Assembly: GCA_028683835.1 (NCBI GenBank)
Contig: JAQUHB010000012.1
Coordinates: 1 to 64,000, forward strand
DNA length: 64,000 nucleotides
Direction of reading: 5' to 3'
From: Sulfurimonadaceae bacterium
GTDB lineage: Bacteria; Campylobacterota; Campylobacteria; Campylobacterales; Sulfurimonadaceae
The translations under genes and the position numbers were made by a program. Positions 8,489 to 16,751 of this stretch are shown piece by piece. Under the pieces are notes generated by a model that saw only the letters and a list, made by a program, of their open reading frames with translations, ran no database searches and was not told the origin of the DNA. Within the stretch, counting starts at the first letter, position 1. The number at the start of each line of letters is the position of its first letter.

Positions 8489-11400
8489 ATGTCTATAAAA
8501 CAGCAAATATTAGAAACTATAAAAAAGCGTCCCCTCATCATCGATGGTGCGATGGGAACTCAGCTTCAACAGCGAGATAAAGATATCCCTCTAGAAGCTT
8601 GGGAAGGACTTGAGGGGTGTAACGAACTCCTGAATGTGACTGCCGTTGATGTGATGGAAAGTATCTTCAGCGCTTATCTTACAGCGGGAGCTGATCTTAT
8701 CACTACCAATACTTTTGGTTCATTTTCTTGGGTGCTGGACGAATACGGTATCGGTCATCGCGCTTACGAGCTTTCACGCGCGGGCGCTGCAATCGTGCGC
8801 AAAAAATGTGATGAGTTTAGCACGCCCGAGCAGCCTCGCTACGTTCTTGGTTCTATAGGACCGGGGACAAAGCTTCCCTCTCTTGGACATATCCATTACG
8901 ATGAGATGTTTAAAGGGTACAAAGAGTGCGCGCTTGGTCTTATAGATGGCGGTACAGATATCTTCTTACTTGAAACATGCCAAGACCCGTTGCAGATAAA
9001 AGTCGCTTTACATGCGTGTGATGCGGCAAGCAAAGAGCGCGGAATCGAGATTCCTATTATGGTCTCAGTCACCATCGAGCTCGCTGGAACGATGCTTATC
9101 GGAACAGATGCGACGACTATCGCTGCAATTTTAGAACCTTTTGATATCCTCTCTCTTGGCTTCAACTGCGGAACCGGCCCCGATCAGGTAAAAAAACATG
9201 TGAAGACTCTCAGCGAAGTGTGGGGCAAACCTATCTCCATCCATGCAAATGCGGGTCTGCCTCAAAACCGCGGCGGATATACATTTTACCCGATGGGACC
9301 CGACGAGTTTGCAGAAAAACAGGAAGAGTTTTTAGAGTTTGACGGTGTAAGCTTTCTTGGCGGATGTTGTGGAACGACGCCTCAGCACATTCGTGCTCTG
9401 ACAAATCGTGTGACATCCAAGACTCCAAAACTACCAAGCGGTTCTCAGCCAAACTCTCTGGCTTCTCTTTTTAACACGACACCTTTGATGCAAAACCCTG
9501 CTCCGCTTTTAGTGGGCGAGAGAAGCAATGCGACGGGTTCAAAAGCATTCCGTGAACTTCTACTCGATGAAAACTACGAGGGAACTCTGAGCGTCGGACA
9601 ACAACAAGTGCGCGCAGGTGCGCATGTGCTTGATGTCTCGGTAGGTTTCGCAGGACGTGATGAGACAAAAGATATGAACAAAGTTATGAGTTTATACGCT
9701 CAAAAACTCTCACTTCCATTGATGCCAGATTCCACTCAAACGGCGGCGCTTGAAGAAGCACTCAAACTCATCGGCGGAAAACCGATCATCAACTCGGTCA
9801 ACCTTGAAGATGGGATAGAAAAGTTTGATGCCATCTGTACTTTGGCTAAAAAATTCGGAGCATCTTTGGTGTGTCTGACCATCGATGAGATCGGTATGGC
9901 TAAAACCCTCGAGCGCAAGATCGAGATCGCTGAGCGCATCTACGAACTAGCAACTCAAAAGCATGGAATCAACCCAGAAGATTTAGTGTTTGACCTTCTT
10001 ACTTTCACGCTTGGAAGCGGTGACGAAGAGTATTTTGACGCGGGTATCAACACCATCGAAGCGATCCGTGAGCTTCGTACTCGCCATCCTGAAGTGGGCG
10101 CGATTTTAGGGCTTTCAAACATCTCTTTTGGTCTTCATAAAGATGCGCGACCATATCTCAACTCGATGTTTTTACATCACTGTATAGAAGCGGGACTGAC
10201 ATCAGTCATCATCAATGTCCAGCATATCATTCCGCTCAATAAGATCTCTGATGAAGAGCAGAAAATCTGTGATGACCTTATCTTCAACCGCCAGCCCGAG
10301 GGACAAGCGCTCTTTACATTTATAGACCATTTTTCCAACAAAGAAGCGGTCGATTCTGAGGCTGAAGATGAGGCTTATAACGCACTCTCAACAGAGGAGA
10401 AGATAGCAAAACTTTTAATGGACGGCGATAAAGAGCGTATGATCCCTCTTGTCGAAGAGGCCCGCCATACAATCGCCCCTGAAAAGATAGTCAACGAAAT
10501 TCTCATCGATGCCATGAAAGTAGTTGGCGAGCTTTTTGGTTCAGGAAAAATGCAACTTCCTTTCGTGCTTCAAAGTGCTGAGACTATGAAAAAAACTGTC
10601 GATCATCTTCAACCCTATCTGCCAAAAATAGAAAAGAAAACAGATACGACGCTTATCCTTGGAACTGTCAAAGGTGACGTTCATGATGTGGGTAAAAATC
10701 TTGTGGATATCATCCTCTCAAACAACGGGTTTAAAGTCGTCAATCTTGGTATTAAAGTAGAGCTTGACAAATTCGTAGAAACGCTCAAAGAGTGTAATGC
10801 CGATGCCATCGGGATGAGCGGGCTTTTGGTAAAATCGACGCAAGTGATGAAAGACAATCTCGAAGCGCTCAAAAGTGCAGGCATCAAAGTACCAATATTA
10901 CTCGGCGGTGCGGCGCTTACCCGCGCGTTCATAGATGATTTTTGCCGCCCTTTTTATGATGGGCCGATCTTCTACTGTAAAGACGCGTTTGACGGCGTGA
11001 CTGCGATGAGCCGCATCGAAGCGGGTAATCCAGATACAAATCTGCATCCCCAAGCGCCAGTGATTGAAAGAACAGAGGAAAAAGAGGTGATCATCCCTCC
11101 ATTTTCCGAACTTACTATGCCAGATCGCGATGTCAAAATACCGACTCCTCCGTTTTGGGGAAGACGTGAGATGAAACTTACTCCCGCTCAGATAGAAAAA
11201 GCGTTTGACTGGGTAAATCACAAAATACTTTTTAAATCTCGTTGGGGTTACAGCTCAAAAGGGATGACAAAAGAAGCGTATGAAAAACAATTAAATGAGG
11301 TCGTCTGGCCTGCGTATGAGAAACTTAAAGCACAGTTTTTGGATGAAAAGCTTTTTGAGCCGACCATCATCTACGGCTACTGGCCATGTAGAAGCGATGA

Positions 11401-11977
11401 CAATCGTCTTGTGATCTTTGATGAGTCCGAAGGGTTTACATGTAAGGATGACACCAACTGTGAAGAGTTTCATGATGCCTATCCAAGGGCCATTGAAGAG
11501 TTTACCTTTCCACGTCAAAGACGCAAACCTCACCGTGCGCTGAGCGACTTTTTTCATCATGACAGACATGATCTCATCGCCCTTACCTGTGTGAGTGCGG
11601 GAGCAAAACTAAGCGATACAGAACGCAAAATCTATGAAGAGGGAAAATACACGGAGTATTACCAGTTTCACGGTCTTGGCGTCGAACTCGCAGAAGCACT
11701 GGCGGAAATGGTGCATAAGCAGATACGTCTTGATCTTGGCATCGCAGAGAATGAAGGCAATACTATCAACGATGTACAGATGAACAAATACCAAGGTGCG
11801 CGTTACTCTTTTGGCTATGCGGCGTGTCCGGACTTGGAACTCAACCGTCCACTTTTTAATCTCCTAAAACCTGAAGAGTTTGGAATCGAACTGAGCGAGA
11901 CATTCCAGATACATCCTGAACAATCAACATCGGCACTGGTCGTTTACCATCCAAACGCAACGTATTACAATGTTTAA
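8489..11977 (+). CDS. metH: Cobalamin-dependent methionine synthase
   Basis: A 1162-residue four-module enzyme that methylates homocysteine with methyl-tetrahydrofolate via cobalamin. In order: homocysteine domain (1 to about 310), with zinc ligands in GFNCGTGP (about 227) and GGCCGTTP (about 291); pterin domain (about 340-600, LLVGERSNATGS then NSVNLEDG); helical cap and B12 domain with the His-on motif GDVHDVGKN near residue 731; and a C-terminal SAM-binding reactivation domain (about 900-1162, with R-x-S-x-G-Y-x-A-C-P-D-L). It is full length for E. coli-type MetH. By eye the gene is more GC-rich than its neighbours. Only a weak ribosome site (AAAGA) is seen. A TTACATGTAA copy lies inside it at 11436. 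Confidence 0.97.
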   Translation: MSIKQQILETIKKRPLIIDGAMGTQLQQRDKDIPLEAWEGLEGCNELLNVTAVDVMESIFSAYLTAGADLITTNTFGSFSWVLDEYGIGHRAYELSRAGAAIVRKKCDEFSTPEQPRYVLGSIGPGTKLPSLGHIHYDEMFKGYKECALGLIDGGTDIFLLETCQDPLQIKVALHACDAASKERGIEIPIMVSVTIELAGTMLIGTDATTIAAILEPFDILSLGFNCGTGPDQVKKHVKTLSEVWGKPISIHANAGLPQNRGGYTFYPMGPDEFAEKQEEFLEFDGVSFLGGCCGTTPQHIRALTNRVTSKTPKLPSGSQPNSLASLFNTTPLMQNPAPLLVGERSNATGSKAFRELLLDENYEGTLSVGQQQVRAGAHVLDVSVGFAGRDETKDMNKVMSLYAQKLSLPLMPDSTQTAALEEALKLIGGKPIINSVNLEDGIEKFDAICTLAKKFGASLVCLTIDEIGMAKTLERKIEIAERIYELATQKHGINPEDLVFDLLTFTLGSGDEEYFDAGINTIEAIRELRTRHPEVGAILGLSNISFGLHKDARPYLNSMFLHHCIEAGLTSVIINVQHIIPLNKISDEEQKICDDLIFNRQPEGQALFTFIDHFSNKEAVDSEAEDEAYNALSTEEKIAKLLMDGDKERMIPLVEEARHTIAPEKIVNEILIDAMKVVGELFGSGKMQLPFVLQSAETMKKTVDHLQPYLPKIEKKTDTTLILGTVKGDVHDVGKNLVDIILSNNGFKVVNLGIKVELDKFVETLKECNADAIGMSGLLVKSTQVMKDNLEALKSAGIKVPILLGGAALTRAFIDDFCRPFYDGPIFYCKDAFDGVTAMSRIEAGNPDTNLHPQAPVIERTEEKEVIIPPFSELTMPDRDVKIPTPPFWGRREMKLTPAQIEKAFDWVNHKILFKSRWGYSSKGMTKEAYEKQLNEVVWPAYEKLKAQFLDEKLFEPTIIYGYWPCRSDDNRLVIFDESEGFTCKDDTNCEEFHDAYPRAIEEFTFPRQRRKPHRALSDFFHHDRHDLIALTCVSAGAKLSDTERKIYEEGKYTEYYQFHGLGVELAEALAEMVHKQIRLDLGIAENEGNTINDVQMNKYQGARYSFGYAACPDLELNRPLFNLLKPEEFGIELSETFQIHPEQSTSALVVYHPNATYYNV

Positions 11978-12009
11978 AATAGAGTCACTCAAAAAAAGAA
12001 AGGTCGACA

Positions 12010-12366
12010 ATGAAATCAACTAAACCAAGTTCTAAAAAAACATACACAGGAAAACCGCCAAGAAACGGCGCTAAAGCTACGCCTCACTATGAAAAAAGAA
12101 AATCTCCGCCTAAAAAAACGGTTCTAGATATCGCCCCTAAAAATGAGGTCAAAGAGATGTTTATGAGTTGGTTTAGAAGACACAACCAAGTCGGGCAGAT
12201 CATGACAAAGCAGGATGTCGTGAGAGAGGTTATCAAGAAGCTCGATAAGCCGCAAAACGAGGCACTCGAAGAGGCGATGAATGAGCTTGTAAAAAGTGGT
12301 TTTATGGTCGTGCAAGGGGATGGGGTTACGTTGGTGTTGACTGCGGAAGGTGCAGGGCTACTTTAG
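12010..12366 (+). CDS. Small basic protein with possible winged-helix C-terminus
   Basis: 118 residues. The first 45 are rich in Lys, Pro, Thr and Ser and look disordered and nucleic-acid friendly. Residues about 50-118 are predicted helical and end in VKSGFMVVQGDGVTLVLTAEG, which could be the wing of a small winged-helix fold. It lies 32 bp after metH in the same direction behind an AAAGAAAGG site, so it is probably in the metH transcript. I do not recognise the family; a DNA- or RNA-binding role is only a guess from charge. Confidence 0.7.
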   Translation: MKSTKPSSKKTYTGKPPRNGAKATPHYEKRKSPPKKTVLDIAPKNEVKEMFMSWFRRHNQVGQIMTKQDVVREVIKKLDKPQNEALEEAMNELVKSGFMVVQGDGVTLVLTAEGAGLL

Positions 12367-12378
12367 TCACAAGCTCTT

Positions 12379-12388
12379 TTACATGTAA
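12379..12388. repeat. Copy of the window-wide palindrome TTACATGTAA
   Basis: One of 11 exact copies I find, starting at 11436, 12379, 13671, 19324, 29704, 32022, 34001, 42541, 45864, 53494 and 55119. One-mismatch copies start at 8411, 14085, 15848, 23155, 26367, 33748, 33816, 34019, 42561, 45489, 46740, 47073, 49633, 55145 and 63887. This copy is intergenic and sits in an imperfect stem with CTCTT/AAGAG flanks, so it may end the metH transcript. The role of the family is unknown. Confidence 0.6.
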
Positions 12389-12431
12389 GAGTATCCTGAT
12401 TTTTTAGACTTATATTTTCACTAATACTTTG

Positions 12432-13154
12432 TTAAATATTTTTTAAGTAATTATCAACTATTGTCCATGTTGTTAAAAAAAGTATAGCTCGATCATCTGA
12501 AGTCATATCTTTTGGCTCCCCATGTCGTAGGGGATCAGCTGCAATTTTGAGCTTCTTAATGTCCTCAAAACTGGTATTAGAAATTTCTCTAAATTTCTTC
12601 CATTGATCTGATTTATTGCCTTTTGAAATATTTTGTATAACTGAACAATGATGTTTTAATGATTCTATCGCTCTGTAACAATAAAAGCCTGTATCATCTG
12701 CATGTTTCATCGCAGATACAAGATCATTTAAACAACGATTAATATATTTACCAATCTCACCAGATATTTTTTCTCTTAAATAAGGAATCTCTATCTCTAA
12801 ATTCACATCTTTGCCTCGTTCTTCAAGGCAAGGTATTTCAATGCCAAATACATAATCAATTTGTTTCCTTCTATTAATTACACGTGTGATTTCTAAATCG
12901 TATGCATACCCTTTTAAATAGCCTAACATATTTAGGTGACTTTTTACAAGATTATTTACAATATTTTTTAAATCAAATATATTCCAATGTAAACTGCTAT
13001 CTATCCAAACAGCAAGTTGATTATTTATAATATTAACTTTCATTCGCATAGGTTCTAGAATGTCTTTTGTTGAGAAATCCATTTCAAATGAAAATGTCAG
13101 TTGGGCTCTTTCTGGTAAAATAATACCTTGAAAATAAAATGATTCGTCTTGCAT
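12432..13154 (-). CDS. Orphan protein of unknown function, possible HEPN-like C-terminus
   Basis: About 240 residues, AT-rich, and not a family I recognise. The first half (to about 130) looks beta-rich and polar. The second half is helical, with YCYRAIESLKHHCSVIQ and near the end a DPLRHGEPKDM stretch followed by a hydrophobic helix. A beta-rich front with a helical R/H-containing back is the general layout of some HEPN-type proteins, but the classical RxxxxH motif is not clear. I start at 13154 because AAGGT lies 5 bases before that ATG; an ATG four codons earlier (13166) has no ribosome site. The convergent neighbour is the metH-linked gene. Its position beside a repeat element suggests accessory DNA. 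Confidence 0.65.
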   Translation of the reverse strand: MQDESFYFQGIILPERAQLTFSFEMDFSTKDILEPMRMKVNIINNQLAVWIDSSLHWNIFDLKNIVNNLVKSHLNMLGYLKGYAYDLEITRVINRRKQIDYVFGIEIPCLEERGKDVNLEIEIPYLREKISGEIGKYINRCLNDLVSAMKHADDTGFYCYRAIESLKHHCSVIQNISKGNKSDQWKKFREISNTSFEDIKKLKIAADPLRHGEPKDMTSDDRAILFLTTWTIVDNYLKNI

Positions 13155-13250
13155 TAGCACCTTCATAATTGAACTATTTATTCAATAACTATTGTATCAA
13201 ACTTTGTCAGAAATGGATAATTAGATTAGTACTATAAATGTTTTATTATG

Positions 13251-13632
13251 TACTTTTTTCTTCGCAAAAAAGTACCAAAAAGCTCTTGCAACGGCTTCGA
13301 GCTTGCCTTTGGCAAGTTCCCAAGAAACTACTCACAAATCCCTAAAAATTCAAAACTCACTACGTTCAAACAGTTGAATTTTCTTAACGAGATTTATAAG
13401 TAGTTTCTTGGCTCTGCAGGTGTTGCAACTGACGGATAAACTTTTGCGGCGTTCTCTTTGTGTCACTTTGGATTTTAGCTTTTTTGACCGAGTGGAGTCG
13501 TAAAGAAAATGCAACTGTTTGAGGCGTAGCCGAGTTTTGCATTTTCAGACGCAGCGACCGAAACAAAGCATGAAGAAATCCATCTTGCTGACACGAGCTT
13601 TTTTGCATACTTTTTTTGCGGAAAAAAAAGTA
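13251..13632. repeat. 382-bp non-coding element with terminal and nested inverted repeats
   Basis: This fills most of the gene-free stretch 13167-13760. The left end is a hairpin TACTTTTTT-cttcgc-AAAAAAGTA (13251-13274) followed by AAAAAGCTC. The right end is the inverted counterpart, GAGC plus a T-run, then a hairpin at 13607-13633 around GCGG. Together they make imperfect terminal inverted repeats of about 38 bp. Inside, 13319-13352 pairs with 13373-13411 (both carry CCAAGAAACTACT or its complement), and 13344-13382 is an inverted copy of 13507-13545. No credible gene, transposase or SD-preceded frame is seen. It resembles a MITE-like or structured-RNA element. The flanks 13167-13250 and 13633-13760 hold nothing else I recognise except a TTACATGTAA copy at 13671. 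Confidence 0.7.
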
Positions 13633-13760
13633 TGAGAGAGGTCTTGTAAAAAACTGACGGAAGAAAAGGCTTACATGTAAAGGTTTTATTTACTTCAACT
13701 TACGTCAAAAGAAAATTTCTTACGGAGCATATTCCCAAACAGAACTTGAAAACGAGAAGA

Positions 13761-13997
13761 TTAATGTTTATCGTGTGAGCCACAACCGCAGCCGCCGCCA
13801 AGCATACCGATAACATAGTGGTCGTTTACCTCTGTGATATCAAAGCTGTGCTTGCCACAGAAGTTTGCTGTCATAAAAGCAAGTTGGACTTTTGCCGCTT
13901 CTTCTGCAGCCTCTTTGCTCTCAAAACTTTCCATTTGTGAAAGTCCCTCTTTTTTAGCACAACTGCAAAGTTTTTCTATGATGACATGATGTTCCAT
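13761..13997 (-). CDS. Small Cys/His-rich protein of unknown function
   Basis: 78 residues behind a good AAAAAAGGA site 6 bases before the ATG. Cysteines occur near the N-terminus (KLCSCAKK), in the middle (NFCGKH), and in a C-terminal GGGCGCGSH tail followed by DKH, which looks like a metal-binding end. The middle is a short helix-strand module (ESKEAAEEAAKVQLAFM). No signal peptide. It could be a metal chaperone or sensor, but I know no named family and infer this only from composition. Confidence 0.7.
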   Translation of the reverse strand: MEHHVIIEKLCSCAKKEGLSQMESFESKEAAEEAAKVQLAFMTANFCGKHSFDITEVNDHYVIGMLGGGCGCGSHDKH

Positions 13998-14171
13998 GAT
14001 TATTCCTTTTTTGTATTAATCTTTCTATGCAAAAATGATTCTTGACGGAATGAATACACATAGAAAACAAAGAATAAAAGAGTCTTGCATGTAAGGTTTA
14101 GTAAAAATGAGGCAAAGACAAACAGCTCTTTAGCTATTTGCCTTTATAGCGGACTTCACTATTGGAGTAAA

Positions 14172-14330
14172 TTAATTAAATACTTTTTTATACGCTTCTG
14201 CTTTGCTCATTGGCTCCGCAGGTTGGGCAAGATTTTCCTCACTGCTTTTTTTATGCCACACATAAATAATAAGCAATATCATGAGCACTATTGCACCGAT
14301 GCCCGCTATTATAAGCTTTTTTAGATCCAT
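14172..14330 (-). CDS. 52-residue single-pass membrane protein (unannotated small gene)
   Basis: A short frame from the ATG at 14330 to a TAA at 14172. The product begins MDLKKLIIAG, has one strongly hydrophobic segment (residues about 6-24), then HKKSS and an acidic/helical cytoplasmic tail ending KAEAYKKVFN. The Lys-rich start, one membrane segment and charged tail are what a real small inner-membrane protein looks like. The opposite-strand frame covering it has no such logic. A GAGAGAAATGAA stretch precedes the ATG, giving only a weak ribosome site. It lies upstream of and co-oriented with the 78-residue gene, and just after gltX on the same strand. Function unknown. Confidence 0.6.
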   Translation of the reverse strand: MDLKKLIIAGIGAIVLMILLIIYVWHKKSSEENLAQPAEPMSKAEAYKKVFN

Positions 14331-14368
14331 TTCATTTCTCTCTGTTTTTTAAATTAATGAGTTGCTTT

Positions 14369-15757
14369 TTAGCTATTGGCTTTTATTGCAGATTCGATGC
14401 GTGAAAGCGTTTCCTCTTTGCCGATGATACTCATCACGGCATCAAGCCCTGGACCTGAGAGTTTTCCCATAAGTGCGATACGCAAAGGCTGACCGATCTT
14501 GCCAAAACCTATCTCTTTCTCGGCAACCAACGCTTCCATCACATGATGATAATCTATCGGAAGGTGCAGATTTTCACTCGACTTTAGTTTCTCTGCAAAC
14601 GCATGTAATATCTCTACAGCATCCCCTTTAAAACCTTTTGCAACAGCTTTTTCATCATAAACAACCGGAGCGGTCAATATCTCGCTTATCAAATCAGCCA
14701 AGTCCTGAAGAGTTTTTGCACGCTCTTTTAAAACGTCAAGCAGTATCTCTCTTTTATCATGAGAAGAGAGAACCAAACCAAAATATTCAAGCAGTTCTGC
14801 AAGCTTTGTATTTGACATATTTTTGATGTAATGAGCACTGAGCCAGTCAAGTTTTTCCACGTTGTAGATAGAAGCGGAGCGATTGATATCTTTTGGATCA
14901 AAATGTTCCATCATCTCATCCATAGAGAATATTTCCTGATCTCCATGACTCCAACCAAGACGTACCAAGAAGTTTAGCAGTGCCTCAGGCGTGTAACCCA
15001 TCTCTTTGTATGCCATAACATCCGTCGCACCGTCACGTTTAGAGAGCTTTTTGCCCTCTTTGTTGTGGATCATCGGGACATGATAAAACTTCGGAATATC
15101 AAATCCAAGTGCTTCATACACTACCATCTGCTTTGGAGTGTTTGAAAGATGGTCATCTCCGCGGATGACCGTATTGATGCCCATAAGCGCATCATCGACT
15201 GCAACGACAAAGTTATATGTCGGGCTTCCATCAGCTCGTGCAATGATGAAGTCGTCTAAAATATCTTTAACTTCAAACTTCACATCACCTTTTACGCCGT
15301 CTTCAACCGTAATACTACCGTTTAAGGGTGCTTTGATACGTACGACAGGCTCAACTCCCTCCGGCGGAGTCCCTGTAAAATCACGGTAGCGTCCATCATA
15401 CATCGCGCGTTCTTTTCTAGCCATCTGCTCTTCACGAAGCTCATTTAACTCCTCTTTTGACATATAGCAGTGGTAAGCCTTGCCATCGTCAAGAAGCTTT
15501 TGGATGTAGCGTTTATAGATATCCATTCTCTGAGACTGATACTCGATCTCACCGTCATGTGAAAGTCCAAGCCATTTAAAAGCCTGAACAATCGCTTCTG
15601 CGGCTTCAACAGAGTTACGGCTTTGATCCGTATCTTCGATACGTAAAATGAACTTGCCATTGTTCTTTCTAGCCCAAAGATAGCAAAGAAGTGCGGTTCG
15701 AAGTCCTCCGATATGGAGATATCCCGTTGGAGATGGTGCAAAACGCGTAACAACCAT
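14369..15757 (-). CDS. gltX: Glutamyl-tRNA synthetase
   Basis: A 462-residue class I synthetase that charges tRNA-Glu (in this phylum one of two GltX copies usually charges tRNA-Gln for later amidation). The HIGH motif appears as RFAPSPTGYLHIGG at the N-terminus and the KMSKS loop as KKLSKRDGA near residue 240. The C-terminal anticodon-binding region ends in IESAIKANS. I start at the ATG at 15757, which has AAAAGG 7 bases upstream; the frame is open 27 codons further but that stretch is not synthetase-like. Divergent from the SurA-like gene. Which GltX paralogue this is cannot be told. Confidence 0.95.
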   Translation of the reverse strand: MVVTRFAPSPTGYLHIGGLRTALLCYLWARKNNGKFILRIEDTDQSRNSVEAAEAIVQAFKWLGLSHDGEIEYQSQRMDIYKRYIQKLLDDGKAYHCYMSKEELNELREEQMARKERAMYDGRYRDFTGTPPEGVEPVVRIKAPLNGSITVEDGVKGDVKFEVKDILDDFIIARADGSPTYNFVVAVDDALMGINTVIRGDDHLSNTPKQMVVYEALGFDIPKFYHVPMIHNKEGKKLSKRDGATDVMAYKEMGYTPEALLNFLVRLGWSHGDQEIFSMDEMMEHFDPKDINRSASIYNVEKLDWLSAHYIKNMSNTKLAELLEYFGLVLSSHDKREILLDVLKERAKTLQDLADLISEILTAPVVYDEKAVAKGFKGDAVEILHAFAEKLKSSENLHLPIDYHHVMEALVAEKEIGFGKIGQPLRIALMGKLSGPGLDAVMSIIGKEETLSRIESAIKANS

Positions 15758-15851
15758 AATAAGCCTTTTAAATAAAGTCCCGTATTTTAGATAATCATTG
15801 GTTAAAAACGGGTAAAATAAGAACCTAAATATCATCATAAAGTGACTTTAC

Positions 15852-16688
15852 ATGTACAAAGCTCTATTTTTCATCCTTCTTTCTTTAAGCCTCAATGCGA
15901 AAATCATTGATGGTGTTGCAATCCTTGTTCAAAATGAACCTATCACGATGCAAGAGATTACAAATGCGATGGCAGAATCTCATCTTGATCAAGATAAAAC
16001 AGTAGATTTTTTGATACGAAAAAAACTTGAAGATCAAGAGATAAAATCAAGAAAAATCACCGTAACCGATGATGAAGTGATCGAAGAGATCAAAAGAATG
16101 GCTACACAAAATAATATGACCGTGAGCCAATTTTACGATGCAGTCGCAAGCTCTCAAAATCTCACTTCAGCTCAAGTGCAAAAAGAGATGAAAGAACGCT
16201 TGCTGAACCAAAAGCTTTTTCAAGCTATTGCCTACACTCACATGGATGAACCAGATGAGCAAGAGATTAAAAATTATTATGAACTCAACAAAGCAAAGTT
16301 CAATCATCCACTAAGCTACAGTACCGTTGTTTATGAATCGAAACAACAAAGTTTATTACAACAAAAAATTGATAATCCCATGTTCTACTCAGCTGAAATA
16401 GGGCATAAAGATCAAACATTTGAATACAATAAAATCGCGCCGCAACTTGCTGAACTTTTAGACAAAACACCTCTAAATCATTTTTCAGAGATTATCTCAA
16501 ACGGTAAAGATGGCTTTGTTTGTTTTTATATGCAAGCGGTTGAGCAAAACAATAAAGATGTAAAATTAGAAGATATCAAAGCGCAAGTTGAAAATATGAT
16601 TATGTCAGATAAGCGCGAGCAAGTTTTAAAAGAGTATTTCGACAGAGCAAAACTAAACGCAAATATCCAAACACTGCGCCTACCATAA
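15852..16688 (+). CDS. SurA-like periplasmic chaperone / peptidyl-prolyl isomerase
   Basis: 278 residues with a signal peptide (MYKALFFILLSLSLNA, cleavage likely after residue 16). A SurA-N type helical chaperone domain follows (about 20-145, starting IIDGVAILVQNEPITMQEI). The region about 150-250 resembles a parvulin domain but is short and divergent. Such proteins escort outer-membrane proteins through the periplasm. From memory, Campylobacter jejuni has a SurA-like protein (Cj1289) in the same place between gltX and accC, which supports the call. The start ATG lies inside a TTACATGTAC palindrome variant at 15848-15857. Confidence 0.82.
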   Translation: MYKALFFILLSLSLNAKIIDGVAILVQNEPITMQEITNAMAESHLDQDKTVDFLIRKKLEDQEIKSRKITVTDDEVIEEIKRMATQNNMTVSQFYDAVASSQNLTSAQVQKEMKERLLNQKLFQAIAYTHMDEPDEQEIKNYYELNKAKFNHPLSYSTVVYESKQQSLLQQKIDNPMFYSAEIGHKDQTFEYNKIAPQLAELLDKTPLNHFSEIISNGKDGFVCFYMQAVEQNNKDVKLEDIKAQVENMIMSDKREQVLKEYFDRAKLNANIQTLRLP

Positions 16689-16751
16689 ATCATTTCAAAG
16701 AGGAATAAACCGAAGGGTTGTGAACTTTTAAATGTTCACAACTTTACTTCT

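Noticed and set aside
13384-13608. 74-codon minus-strand frame inside the inverted-repeat element
   Set aside because: It lies wholly within the nested repeats, with no ribosome site; such frames are by-products of the element.
13251-13632. Integron attC site or cassette array
   Set aside because: The inverted repeats lack the attC core and inverse-core boxes, and there is no integrase.
14085-14324. 79-codon plus-strand frame between the 78-residue gene and gltX
   Set aside because: No ribosome site, odd composition, and the opposite strand encodes a much more convincing 52-residue membrane protein.
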